Shown: one piece after another, positions 14,962-23,905 of the stretch
Layout of the letters: the number at the start of each line of letters is the position of its first letter
Position numbering within the stretch: position 1 is the first letter of the stretch
Origin: Gammaproteobacteria bacterium
Lineage (GTDB): Bacteria; Pseudomonadota; Gammaproteobacteria; Chromatiales; Chromatiaceae
Direction: 5' to 3'
DNA: 33,803 nt
Assembly (NCBI GenBank): GCA_020445335.1
Contig: JAGRGU010000149.1
Coordinates: 1 to 33,803 of the forward strand
The notes under the pieces: model-generated
What the model was told of the DNA's origin: nothing
What the model saw: only the letters and a program-made list of their open reading frames with translations
The model's database searches: none
Made by a program: the position numbers and the translations under genes

Positions 14962-16680
14962 TCAACCGGCTGCCTTGTCCTCGCTCTCGGCCTGGTTGTG
15001 CTGCTCCTGGTAGGCGACCATCTCGAGGATGTTTTGCGCTGAGCGCGAGGCGTACTGGATCGCTTCGACATGCGATTCAGCTTTTCCCAGATGCCACTCC
15101 TCGCCGAGCGCGTCCGCGCGCTGCATGATGTCGCCGTTCAGGCGGTGCAGTTTGTGGAGCTGCTGAAACAGCAGCTCGTTGCGCGCGGCCAGCGCCGTCT
15201 GCAACGCTGCCTTGGCCTGGCGTAGATCCTCGCCCCGTTCGGGCGCCTGGAGTACGCGCTCGAGCGCCTCGCAGGCGTTGGCTTCGCGCATGGCGCTCTG
15301 CCACCAACCGATAAAACGCGCCCTGTTCTCGGCCATCATGTTGACCGAGCCGGCCATTTCGTTGACCTCGTCACGCCCGTTGGGATGGTAAGGGAGCCGC
15401 TCGCCGGTCTCCTGGTGGGTCAGTTGATCGAGGATGCCCGCCATCGAGCGCAACGGTCTGACGATGCGCACGGTTATCAGGAAGGCGAACAGCACGCCGA
15501 GCAGAAGCGCAGCGGCGACCAGCGCCATCATCAGCCGTTCCTGGCGCTCGGATCCAGCCTCGATATCTTTGCTCTTCTCTGCCATGTTGCGGTTGGCGCT
15601 CTCGACCTGTTTGCGGACCACCGCGGTGATCTCGCCGACCGCCTGCGCCATCTCCGCGGTCATCTGCGCGATGCGGTCGTTCTGCTCCACCAGCGCGAGA
15701 AAGTCCCGGCGGTAGTTGTTCAGCAGCGTCATGAAGGTTCTCTTCTGCTCGGGCGCGATCTCCGACGGCTCGACGGTGGCGTGAATCCGGCTCCATTCGT
15801 CGAGTGCCATCTCCACGTAGCGCTTGTCGTGGCGCAGCAGATAATCTTTTTCTCGCCTGCGTAACTGCAGGATTTCGCTCGCCAGATCCGGCAGGTGGTG
15901 GGTTCTGAGAAGATCCTCGATGCGGTGCGCGGCCTCTCTGAAGGGTCCCTTGCCGCCGTTGATGTCGGCCTGCTGCAGTGCGCTCTGAGCGTAGGAAGCG
16001 AATGTTTCACGGTAGATCTGCAGCTCGTCGTGCAGGTGTTGCTTGACGCGCTGCTCGAGTTCGGAAGCGTCGATCTTGCGCTCGAACTCGCCGATCAGGT
16101 TGCGTACCCGATTCTGGTACTGAGCCTCGCGGCGCAGTCCGAGATCCTTCTCGCTGCGGCGAATCTGCAACAGCTGCAGGTAGAGGTTGTCGACCTTGAA
16201 GTGCCCCGCCATCGCCTCCAGCTCGTGCACGGCGTCGCGAAATGCGCCCTGCAGACCGGAGTTGTGATCGAGTCCCTTGCGTTGCCAGGCTTCGACGGTG
16301 CGGTCGAAGGTCTCGCGGTAGCTGTCGACCAGCGCGTCGATACGGGTGGCGGTTTCGGCGTTATCGGCGCCGGTCTCCGCCAGCCTGGCGAGGTTCTGCC
16401 GTGCGTTGACGATGTGCCTTTGCACCTGTTTGGCGGAGCGCTCGTCGCGCAGCAGCAGGAAACTCTTCTCGGCGCGCCCGGCGGCCCGCATCTCGCTCTC
16501 GATCGAGAGCATCGCCACTTCGCCCGTGACGTTCTCATCCAGTAACTGCCGGTAATCGCCCAGCGTCGCCTGCAGGGTATTGTGATAGCGCCAGATCACC
16601 GCCAGAAAAATCAGCCCGACCAGTCCAAAACCCAGGCCGATCTTCTCGCCGATGCGAAGCTTGCCGGAAATCTGTTTCAT
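14962..16680 (-). CDS. Orphan HBM-like membrane sensor with HAMP domain and no output domain
   Basis: A 572-residue inner-membrane protein. ATG 16680 is chosen for its spacing from GAGAGG; 16683 is also possible. TM1 is ~14-32 and TM2 ~383-404, with a HAMP-like segment after TM2. The ~350-residue periplasmic part has three repeats of about 100 residues, each marked by E-K-x-x-x-L-x-R (AEKSFLLLR at 70-78, SEKDLGLRR at 176-184, REKDYLLRH at 276-284) and later Y-R-x-x-F (positions 121, 223, 323). These motifs recall helical bimodular (HBM) sensors of chemoreceptors, which have two modules. The C-terminal ~130 residues are helical with no MCP hairpin, kinase, GGDEF or EAL motif. It must signal through a partner or have lost its output domain. 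The ligand is unknown. Confidence 0.82.
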   Translation of the reverse strand: MKQISGKLRIGEKIGLGFGLVGLIFLAVIWRYHNTLQATLGDYRQLLDENVTGEVAMLSIESEMRAAGRAEKSFLLLRDERSAKQVQRHIVNARQNLARLAETGADNAETATRIDALVDSYRETFDRTVEAWQRKGLDHNSGLQGAFRDAVHELEAMAGHFKVDNLYLQLLQIRRSEKDLGLRREAQYQNRVRNLIGEFERKIDASELEQRVKQHLHDELQIYRETFASYAQSALQQADINGGKGPFREAAHRIEDLLRTHHLPDLASEILQLRRREKDYLLRHDKRYVEMALDEWSRIHATVEPSEIAPEQKRTFMTLLNNYRRDFLALVEQNDRIAQMTAEMAQAVGEITAVVRKQVESANRNMAEKSKDIEAGSERQERLMMALVAAALLLGVLFAFLITVRIVRPLRSMAGILDQLTHQETGERLPYHPNGRDEVNEMAGSVNMMAENRARFIGWWQSAMREANACEALERVLQAPERGEDLRQAKAALQTALAARNELLFQQLHKLHRLNGDIMQRADALGEEWHLGKAESHVEAIQYASRSAQNILEMVAYQEQHNQAESEDKAAG

Positions 16681-16749
16681 CATCGCCTCTCGTAGGGTGC
16701 GGATAGGTCGCATCATTGACCCGTTGCCCCCATTTATATTGCTGAAGCG

Positions 16750-19632
16750 TTACAGATTTATTTCGTTGACCGGCCAGGGGTTGGAGCCATTGCGTGCCTC
16801 GTCCGGCTCGTCGGAGTTCTCAAGCATCGCGCGTCGCGCGGCGTCACGCAGCTCGATGGCGCTCTTCCAGCTGCTGTCGGTGGCGCGCAATGGCGCGGTG
16901 ATGGTGAGCAACAGCCGGCCGCGGCGGGGAAACCAGGAGCCATCGCGCAGTATGGCGCGACTTCCCTGCAGCACCATGGGCAGCAGCGGGGCAGCGGCAT
17001 TGCTAGCGGCGACGAATGCGCCCATGCGAAAGGGGAGCATACCCGGCGCGCGTTGAAAGGTCCCCTCGGGGAAATAGAGCAGGGAGCGGTTCCGCAACGC
17101 GTTTTCGCTTGCTTTTGCGTCCCTGATGCCTCCCTCACGATCATGCCGCTCCACCAGCAGCGCGCCGATACGCCGCAGAAAGAGGCGGGCGATAAAATTT
17201 TCCTGCAGTTCCCGTTTGGCGATGAAGGCGCAGCTGACCGGCAGCGCCGCCGCCAGCACGATGCCGTCGAGGTAACTGCTGTGGTTGACCACCATGACGC
17301 AGGGCTCATCGGGAATATGCGCGCATCCCTCGACCTGCAGCGGTATGCCGGCCAATCGCAGGAAGAGCCTGGCGCCGCCGCGCATGGCGCGCCAGCGCCG
17401 CTGCGGGGTCGGCATCAGTGCGACCAGCGTCCAGACGCTGGGCGCGAATATCCAGAACAGGGCCTGTACGTATCCGGCATAGAGATGTTCCGACAGCGAC
17501 TGCCGTAGCTGCCGCCAGCCGGGTGCGAGTGAACCGAGCCCGAAGCGCAGCAGCTGCCGCCCCAGGCTTCCAGGAGGCCGTTCGAGCGCTCCCTCGAGAT
17601 AACGCTGGCGCAGGTCGCTGCGGCGGATCTTGCCACTGGAGGTCTTCAGAATGGTGTGCGGCGCCGCGATGATCACCTCGTCGGGGGGCGAACCGAGCAG
17701 TTCGCTGGCGCAAGCCAGCACCGCGTCGCGCAGTTCCCGGCGGCGCCGCGGATCCGACTCGCGTGCCTCGGCGACCAGGATCACCCGCTCGGTCGCGCTG
17801 GCGTTATCGGCCGCGCCGAACATCGCCACGCACCCTTTGCGAATGCCGGCGATCCTGCCAACCGCCGCTTCTGTTTCGTAGGGGTAGATGTTACGGCCGC
17901 CGCGGATGATCAACTCTTTGCTGCGGCTGGTCAGGTAGAGTTCGCCGCGGACCAGGTAGCCGCGATCGCCGGTCTTGAGCCAGCGGTCGGCAAAGAGCGT
18001 CGCGGTCGCCTCGGGGTTGCCGAAATAGCCGCTGGTGGCAGATGGCCCCTGGAACTGGACCTCTCCCTCGCGCCGTTCCGGCAACTCCCTGCCGTGCCCG
18101 TCGACAATGCGTATCTGGTAACCCGGCAGCGGTTGACCGCAGGCGACCAACCGCAGCGGGTTGTCATCAGTCTCCGGCGCCGGCTCGGCACGGCCAGACG
18201 CGAGCAGGGACTCGCGCTCGATGCTGTCGATCAAGGGGCCGCGTTCGAGCGGGGGAAAGGCGAGCCCGACGGCGGCCTCCGCCAGACCGTAGACCGGCGT
18301 CAGCGCGGACGGCCGGAAGCCGTATCTCGCGAAACGCGCACTGAAATTGGCGAGTGTCTGCGGATTGACCGGTTCGGCGCCGTTGAAGGCGAGTCGCCAG
18401 GAGCTGAGATCGAGTCCCTGCAGATCCTCGTCGCGCAATTTGGTGAGGCAGAGTTCGTAAGCGAAGTTGGGCGCGGCCGAGAGCGTGCCCCGGTGGCGTT
18501 CGATCATTCTGAGCCAGCGCTGCGGGCGGGAGAGAAAGGCCAGCGGCGACATCAACACCAGCGGCAGCGCGTAGTAGAGGCTGCCGAGCCATGCACCGAT
18601 CAACCCCATGTCGTGGTAGAGCGGCAGCCAGCTGACGAAGAGATCGTTCGCGCTGGCGTCAATCGCCCCGCCCATGGCGCGGATGTTGGCCAGCAGATGG
18701 GCGTGGCTGAGCACCACCCCCTTAGGCTGCCCGGTGCTGCCCGAGGTGTACTGCAGAAACGCGGTATCCCCGCCGTCGCAGGGCACGGGTCGAAAACTTG
18801 CGGCAGACGCGGCGAGCGCCTCCGGGGTCAGGATCCGTCTGAGCGTCGCCACCCGGGCCTGCAGCAACCGGCTTACCCCCTTTGCCTGCGCCACCGTCAC
18901 CAGCAGCGTGCAACCGGCGCTCTCGAGGATCGCGCTGTGGCGGCGCAGGTGGTCCTCCAGCTGCGACAGCCGCACCGGCGGGTAGAGCGGAACCGGCACG
19001 GCGCCGGCGAGCAGGATGGCGAAAAAGGTGTAGAGATAGTCGCTGCCGGTCGGCAGCATCAGCGCGATGCGATCTCCTTTGACAACTCCCTGCTGCTGCA
19101 GCGCCGTCGCGATCCGCTGCGCGTTGCGGCCGAGGTCGTGGTAGCTTATCTCGTGCGCCCGCTCCTGCTCGTCGTAGAGGATGACGTGGGTGCGATCGGG
19201 CACGCGCGCCTGATGCCAGGCAAGCAGATCGGGCAGTGTCTCGACCTCCCGTGGTTCGCTGACCGTGCCCGCTCGCATGGCGGTCGCAAGCGTTGGCGAA
19301 GAAGCCTGCGCGTCTTTCTCCGGAGTCGCCTGCTCGAGCGCCTGCAGCAGATCGGCAATCTGTTCGGCGCTGGCCAGCAGATGCTGCGGCAGCGAAACGG
19401 CGAAGTGACGTTCGATGCGCAGTATCAGCTCGACTCTGGTGAGACTGTCAAAGCCCAGCTCCTGGTCGAGCCGGGTGGAGAGGCTGATATTCCGCGGCAT
19501 CTGCGGATGAAGCTCCGTCGCCAGGTTCTGCACCAGCTGCAGCAGCTGTGCGGCACGGATGGCGTCTCCCCCCGCTTGATCTGCTGCTGCCTCCCGTCTG
19601 TCTGGATGCTGGCTTGCTGGTCGCTCTGGCAC
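16750..19632 (-). CDS. Trifunctional fusion: acyl carrier domain, fatty-acyl-AMP ligase, PlsC acyltransferase
   Basis: A 960-residue protein. Residues ~27-100 are an acyl/peptidyl carrier domain with the phosphopantetheine serine in GFDSLTRVE (Ser63). Residues ~125-690 form an ANL adenylation domain: P-loop YTSGSTGQPKG at 295-305, WLPLYHDMGLIG at 335-346, VYGLAEAAVG, KTGDRGY, and the C-terminal lysine motif KTSSGKIRR. The pattern is that of fatty-acyl-AMP ligases, which load a carrier protein rather than CoA. Residues ~760-930 are a PlsC/AGPAT acyltransferase with NHSSYLD (~780) and FPEGTF (~853). A hydrophobic stretch precedes PlsC. The fusion suggests fatty acid is activated, held on the built-in carrier and passed to a lyso-lipid or other acceptor at the membrane. 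The start is GTG 19632, and the gene is divergent from the PHP gene 85 bases away. Confidence 0.9.
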   Translation of the reverse strand: MPERPASQHPDRREAAADQAGGDAIRAAQLLQLVQNLATELHPQMPRNISLSTRLDQELGFDSLTRVELILRIERHFAVSLPQHLLASAEQIADLLQALEQATPEKDAQASSPTLATAMRAGTVSEPREVETLPDLLAWHQARVPDRTHVILYDEQERAHEISYHDLGRNAQRIATALQQQGVVKGDRIALMLPTGSDYLYTFFAILLAGAVPVPLYPPVRLSQLEDHLRRHSAILESAGCTLLVTVAQAKGVSRLLQARVATLRRILTPEALAASAASFRPVPCDGGDTAFLQYTSGSTGQPKGVVLSHAHLLANIRAMGGAIDASANDLFVSWLPLYHDMGLIGAWLGSLYYALPLVLMSPLAFLSRPQRWLRMIERHRGTLSAAPNFAYELCLTKLRDEDLQGLDLSSWRLAFNGAEPVNPQTLANFSARFARYGFRPSALTPVYGLAEAAVGLAFPPLERGPLIDSIERESLLASGRAEPAPETDDNPLRLVACGQPLPGYQIRIVDGHGRELPERREGEVQFQGPSATSGYFGNPEATATLFADRWLKTGDRGYLVRGELYLTSRSKELIIRGGRNIYPYETEAAVGRIAGIRKGCVAMFGAADNASATERVILVAEARESDPRRRRELRDAVLACASELLGSPPDEVIIAAPHTILKTSSGKIRRSDLRQRYLEGALERPPGSLGRQLLRFGLGSLAPGWRQLRQSLSEHLYAGYVQALFWIFAPSVWTLVALMPTPQRRWRAMRGGARLFLRLAGIPLQVEGCAHIPDEPCVMVVNHSSYLDGIVLAAALPVSCAFIAKRELQENFIARLFLRRIGALLVERHDREGGIRDAKASENALRNRSLLYFPEGTFQRAPGMLPFRMGAFVAASNAAAPLLPMVLQGSRAILRDGSWFPRRGRLLLTITAPLRATDSSWKSAIELRDAARRAMLENSDEPDEARNGSNPWPVNEINL

Positions 19633-19717
19633 TGGCTACTATCTCCGCTCCCCCTCATGGCAGGCGTTCTGTCGCCGCCGGTGCCCCCGTCGTTGCCTGG
19701 GAGTCACAGCCGATACT

Positions 19718-20566
19718 ATGACCGTTTACGATCTGCATAGCCACTCCACTGCCTCCGACGGACGTCTGACACCGGCGCAACTGCTGGCCGAGGCGTCGCG
19801 GCAGGGGGTGGATGTGCTGGCGCTGACCGATCACGATACGCTCGACGGCCTGGATGAGGCCGCTGGCGCGGCGGAGTCCTCCGGTCTGCGCCTGATCCCG
19901 GGGGTTGAGATCTCGGTTACCTGGCGGGCGCGGCTGTTCCATATCGTGGGCCTCGGCGTGGATCGCAATGATGCGGCGCTCCGCCATGGTCTCACCGGGC
20001 TGCGCGGGCAGCGCGAGCGCCGCGCCGAGCGGATGGCCGTCAAGCTTGCTCAGGCCGGCATACCCGAACCGCTGGCGGGGGCGAGGCGCTACCAGACGAC
20101 GAGGATTCTCAGTCGCACCCACTTCGCCCACTATCTCGCGGAGATCGGCGCCGCGGACTCGATCGAGCAGGCGTTCGACCGATATCTCTATCCCGGGCGT
20201 CCGGGTTATGTCGCGATGGAGTGGGCGACACTGAAGGAGGCGATCGGCTGGATCAAAGGCGCGGGAGGCGTGGCGGTGGTTGCGCACCCGGGGCGTTATC
20301 GTCTCGATGCAATCGAGATGGAGTCGTTTCTGCGCGCCTTTGTCGACGCGGGAGGAGGCGCGATCGAGGTCGTATACGCCGCGCTCGCGGCGGAACAGGT
20401 CAGGCGCTTTTCACACTACGCGCGCCGCTTCGGGCTGTTTGCCTCGCTGGGTTCGGATTTCCATCGCCAGGGTACGGAGCGGTGTCTGGGCCGGCTGCCG
20501 CCGCTGCCGGCCGATCTCACGCCGGTCTGGCAGGCCCCCGAATTGAGCCGATCAGCCCAGGGGTGA
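19718..20566 (+). CDS. PHP-domain phosphoesterase (YciV/RNase AM-like)
   Basis: A 282-residue PHP-family protein. Metal-binding motifs are in order: DLHSHSTASDG at 5-15 (His7, His9, Asp14), LTDHDTLDG at 36-44, PGVEIS near 64, VVAHPGRY near 188 and GSDFH near 244. The length and the arrangement match E. coli YciV (also called Rnm or RNase AM), which removes 5' nucleotides from short RNAs and 3',5'-bisphosphate nucleotides. The enzyme is probably a cytoplasmic trinuclear metal phosphoesterase with this role, but related PHP proteins differ in substrate. ATG 19718 gives the normal family start; a GGGAG lies about 14 bases upstream. It is divergent from the acyl ligase fusion. Confidence 0.9.
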   Translation: MTVYDLHSHSTASDGRLTPAQLLAEASRQGVDVLALTDHDTLDGLDEAAGAAESSGLRLIPGVEISVTWRARLFHIVGLGVDRNDAALRHGLTGLRGQRERRAERMAVKLAQAGIPEPLAGARRYQTTRILSRTHFAHYLAEIGAADSIEQAFDRYLYPGRPGYVAMEWATLKEAIGWIKGAGGVAVVAHPGRYRLDAIEMESFLRAFVDAGGGAIEVVYAALAAEQVRRFSHYARRFGLFASLGSDFHRQGTERCLGRLPPLPADLTPVWQAPELSRSAQG

Positions 20567-20779
20567 CCGCGCGGCCGACTCTGGTTCGAAGTCTCCGGTC
20601 CGGGATCTGAATTTCCCGCGGCGCCAGCTGGAAGATGGTCCGCTTCCTGATCCACCTATCGGCGAGGGATGAGGAGCCGGGCCGAATCCGACCCGGCAGT
20701 ACTCGATCTGTCGGACGAAGCCATCGGCACGGAGCAGTGGCCTAACGACCTGCCGGCCGGTGGCTCTGATATCGCGCCG

Positions 20780-22249
20780 TCAATCGACGGCTTGCACGTG
20801 CCAGGCGTGAATGTCCATTCCACGTTGCTGCGCCTTGTGCAGCAGCCGGTCCAGCCACTCCGTCGGACCGGCGATGTAGGCGATGTACTGATCGAGCGCG
20901 GCGGTAGCCTCCGCCAGCAGGTCGAGCAGTTCGTCGTAGGTGCTGTCGCGTGGCGGCGCCGTGTAGAGGAAATTGTCGAGCGAATCGTTCCACGAGCGGC
21001 AGAGGTTGTCGAGGTGGCTCCCCTTCGGATTGCCGCCTGGCTGGATCAGGTGCAGGCCCTCGGCGTTATCGATGGCGATGGCCTGCTCGACCAGGCTCTT
21101 TATCGGCGCGAACCCGGTCCCTGCAGCGAGGAAGATCGCCGGCAGGCTGCTCTCCTCCTGCAGCAGGAAACCGCCGCTCGGTCCCTCCAGCAGCAGTGTC
21201 TGGCGCTGCAGTTTTCCCGAGAACAGCGCATCGCTGAAAGGCTCGCCTTCTCGGCGCGCGACGATGAACTGGAGATTGCGGCCGTCGCAGGGGCAGCTGG
21301 CGATACAGAGGTTGATCGTGGCGCCATTTTCCATGGTCAGCTTGAGCTGCTGCCCGGCCTTGAAGCGGAGCGACTGGGTGCGCGGTGTCTGTACCTGCAG
21401 CAGCGCCAACTCGTCATCGAGCGGCTCGATCTTCTTCACCACCGCGCGGATGGTCTGCTGTGGCAGCTCCTCCTCGACCCCCGCTTCGCTGGCTTCCACC
21501 ACCAGGTCCGAAATGGCGGTGTTGGAGCAGGCGAGAATGTACCCCTGCTCCTGCTCCTTCGCGCTGAGCACATAGTCGTGGTTGCGCAGCTTGCGCACCG
21601 CACCCGAGACCACGCGGCATTTGCAGGCACCGCAGTTGCCGCTGGAACAGCCGTAGTCGATGTAGAGACCCGCTCTCAGGCCGGCGTCGAGAATGGACTC
21701 CGAGCCCTCGAGAAAGAACTCGTGGCCGCTCGGCAACAGCCGCACGCTGGCGGATACGATTTTCAGCAGCATATCCTTGGCGAAGAGCGCGGCGCTGGCA
21801 TCTTCGGCGCGTTCCGCTCGCTGCATGGCTCTGGTCAGATGTGAGGTGGCGGCGAGCACTGCCTCACGCATGGCTTCGTCGTCACGCTGCAGCGCCGTCT
21901 GCAGCTCGGTCAATGTCTCCTGCAGCAACGCATCCGAGGCGTTGAGCGCCGACTTGGTCTGCACCAGCACATGCTGGAACTCCTTCAGGCGTTTCATCAG
22001 TATCTCGGGGTCCGGCATCCAGCCGTCGCTGTAGTGGCTCTTCGGTTTGGCCTCGCTGCGGATCGCACGCACCTTCTCCAGCATCGGATCGGCATCGAGA
22101 TCGATATGCGGGTAGAGCTGCAGCAGCAGCTCCACCGTCAGCTCCCCTTCGAAGGTCTCTACCTTCTCTTCGCGGATGCGCTTTTGCAGTTCGCCGCGGC
22201 TGACTCCGGCGAGGCGGGCGGCGCGTGAGACGGAGAGCAGTTTGGCCAT
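20780..22249 (-). CDS. HTH / [2Fe-2S] ferredoxin / flavin reductase fusion
   Basis: A 489-residue protein. Residues ~1-45 look like a MerR-type helix-turn-helix (LLSVSRAARLAGVSRGELQK, then RIREEKVETF). Residues ~55-155 are a helical linker. Residues ~160-255 are a plant-type ferredoxin with C201-x4-C206-x2-C209 and C241. Residues ~262-489 are a ferredoxin-NADP reductase module: the NAD site is FLAAGTGFAPIKSLVE at 373-388. The flavin motif, usually R-x-Y-S, reads NLCIASCP at 313-320, so the usual Arg and Tyr are missing. Such oxidoreductases pass electrons from NAD(P)H through flavin to the iron-sulfur cluster. The HTH fusion could make this a redox-responsive regulator or simply provide a docking domain. 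No electron-acceptor gene is adjacent. Confidence 0.85.
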   Translation of the reverse strand: MAKLLSVSRAARLAGVSRGELQKRIREEKVETFEGELTVELLLQLYPHIDLDADPMLEKVRAIRSEAKPKSHYSDGWMPDPEILMKRLKEFQHVLVQTKSALNASDALLQETLTELQTALQRDDEAMREAVLAATSHLTRAMQRAERAEDASAALFAKDMLLKIVSASVRLLPSGHEFFLEGSESILDAGLRAGLYIDYGCSSGNCGACKCRVVSGAVRKLRNHDYVLSAKEQEQGYILACSNTAISDLVVEASEAGVEEELPQQTIRAVVKKIEPLDDELALLQVQTPRTQSLRFKAGQQLKLTMENGATINLCIASCPCDGRNLQFIVARREGEPFSDALFSGKLQRQTLLLEGPSGGFLLQEESSLPAIFLAAGTGFAPIKSLVEQAIAIDNAEGLHLIQPGGNPKGSHLDNLCRSWNDSLDNFLYTAPPRDSTYDELLDLLAEATAALDQYIAYIAGPTEWLDRLLHKAQQRGMDIHAWHVQAVD

Positions 22250-22373
22250 GACGCTTCGATCCTTTGCTGGTTACGGGGGTACGGATGGCTGGTCAGCCCC
22301 ATTATAACCACTGGAAATAGAAGCTTGGATCCCCATATTTCAGTCAGGGCCTTTAGAGATCCAGGGCAAGAGG

Positions 22374-23309
22374 ATGAAGTATAAAGATTACTATCAGATC
22401 ATGGGCGTCGCGCGAGGTGCCACTCAGGACGAGATCAAACGCGCCTACCGCAAACTGGCGCGGAAGTACCACCCCGACGTCAGCAAGGAGCCGGATGCCG
22501 AGATGCGCTTCAAGGAGCTGGGTGAGGCGTACGAAGTGCTCAAGGATCCGGAGAAGCGCTCCGCCTACGACCAGCTGGGCGCCAACTGGCGTGCCGGCGA
22601 AGAGTTCCGGCCGCCGCCCGACTGGGACGCCGGCTTCGAATTCAGCGGTGGCTTCGGGCCTGAAGGTTCATCCTTCAGCGACTTTTTCGAGTCGCTCTTC
22701 GGCGCCCAGTTCGATCGCGCCGGCAGAACCGGTTTCGGCGCCGCGGCGGGCAACGACCACCACGCGAAGATCATGATCGATCTCGAGGATGCGCTGAACG
22801 GCGCCACCCGCGTGGTGACGCTGCACGCGCCGCAGCTGGCGGAGAACGGCCGAGTGGTGACCAGAGCGCGCCGGCTGAGCGTGCGCATCCCGCGCGGAAT
22901 AAAGCCCGGTCAGAAGATCAGGCTCGCCAATCAGGGAGCACCCGGACCAATGGGCGGAATCCAGGGCGATCTCTATCTCGAGGTGGAGTTCAATCCGCAT
23001 CCGCTGTACCGCGTCGAGGGGCGGGATCTCTATCTTGAACTGCCGGTCACCCCCTGGGAGGCGGCGCTCGGCGGCAGCGTCTCCGCACCGACGCCGGCGG
23101 GTGTCATCGAATTGAAGATTCCCAGGGGCTCGAGGCCGGGACGCAAACTGCGCCTGAAAGGGCGAGGTCTGCCCGGTACGCCTCCCGGCGACATGTTCGT
23201 GGTGCTGCAGATCGCGTTGCCGGAGGCCGACAGCCCGGAGGCGCAGAACGCCTACCGGGATTTGGCGCGTCATTTCAAATTCAACCCGCGTGAGGCACTG
23301 GGCGTCTGA
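22374..23309 (+). CDS. cbpA: CbpA-type DnaJ co-chaperone
   Basis: A 311-residue class II J-protein. The J-domain occupies ~1-70 with the HPD motif at 33-35 ([10 protein letters not shown]) and typical [13 protein letters not shown] Gly/Phe-rich region follows (~85-125), then two beta-sandwich substrate-binding domains (~125-305: [41 protein letters not shown]). The cysteine-rich zinc finger of DnaJ is absent, as in CbpA. It stimulates the ATPase of DnaK and assists refolding; E. coli CbpA is also nucleoid-associated. The start ATG 22374 follows AGGGCAAGAGG. The usual modulator gene cbpM is not next to it; instead thioredoxin 2 follows 68 bases later on the same strand. Confidence 0.92.
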   Translation: MKYKDYYQIMGVARGATQDEIKRAYRKLARKYHPDVSKEPDAEMRFKELGEAYEVLKDPEKRSAYDQLGANWRAGEEFRPPPDWDAGFEFSGGFGPEGSSFSDFFESLFGAQFDRAGRTGFGAAAGNDHHAKIMIDLEDALNGATRVVTLHAPQLAENGRVVTRARRLSVRIPRGIKPGQKIRLANQGAPGPMGGIQGDLYLEVEFNPHPLYRVEGRDLYLELPVTPWEAALGGSVSAPTPAGVIELKIPRGSRPGRKLRLKGRGLPGTPPGDMFVVLQIALPEADSPEAQNAYRDLARHFKFNPREALGV

Positions 23310-23377
23310 GCGGACGGTGAGTGTCTCTCCCGCACGCCGCCTGACCTCACGCCAGTAATCCTTGGAGCAACAAACGC

Positions 23378-23815
23378 ATGAGTGAATCCCTGCATATCGT
23401 CTGTCCCCACTGCAGCGCGGTGAACCGCATCCCGGCACAACGCCTGGGCGAGAGTCCAAACTGCGGCAAGTGCAGGTCGCCGCTTTTCACTGGCCGTCCG
23501 CTCACTCTCGACGGCGCCAATTTCGATCGCCATCTGCAACGCAACGACCTGCCGCTGCTGGTCGATTTCTGGGCGCCCTGGTGCGGTCCCTGCAAGATGA
23601 TGGCGCCCGCCTTCGAGCAGGCCGCGGCCATGCTTGAGCCTCGGGTGCGACTGGCCAAGTTGGATACCGAACAGGAGCAGGCGCTGGGTACGCGTTTCGG
23701 CATCCGCAGCATCCCCACGCTGGCGCTGTTCCACCAGGGCCGTGAGCTGGCGCGGCAGGCAGGCGCAATGGGCGCGCAGGATATCGTCCGCTGGGTGCAG
23801 TCACGGTTGAGTTGA
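23378..23815 (+). CDS. trxC: Thioredoxin 2
   Basis: A 145-residue TrxC. The N-terminal zinc-binding domain has C9-PH-C12 and C29-GK-C32. The thioredoxin domain has the active site WCGPC at 68-72 and cis-Pro motif SIPTL. This two-part layout separates thioredoxin 2 from TrxA. It reduces disulfides in the cytoplasm using thioredoxin reductase and is associated with oxidative stress. A GGAG lies upstream of ATG 23378. It follows cbpA in the same direction, so the two chaperone/redox genes may form one transcript. The next gene is convergent. Confidence 0.95.
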   Translation: MSESLHIVCPHCSAVNRIPAQRLGESPNCGKCRSPLFTGRPLTLDGANFDRHLQRNDLPLLVDFWAPWCGPCKMMAPAFEQAAAMLEPRVRLAKLDTEQEQALGTRFGIRSIPTLALFHQGRELARQAGAMGAQDIVRWVQSRLS

Positions 23816-23886
23816 AGTGAACGTGGGTGATCGCGGAGCAGCAAGGAAGCGACTGGTCTACAGCTCTCTATAGCGGCAGATATCAG

Positions 23887-23905
23887 GCTGGGTTTGCCCG
23901 GCTTT
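23887..23905 (+). terminator. Weak hairpin downstream of trxC
   Basis: GCTGGG (23887-23892) and CCCGGC (23897-23902) can pair across a four-base loop, with one G-T pair, followed by TTT. The T run is short and the hairpin reaches the last codons of the convergent ferredoxin gene, so this is a tentative call. Confidence 0.3.

Noticed and set aside
17656..19740. 694-codon plus-strand open frame opposite the ACP-ligase-PlsC fusion
   Set aside because: It is antisense to a protein with complete catalytic motifs over its whole length; the translation shows no domain.
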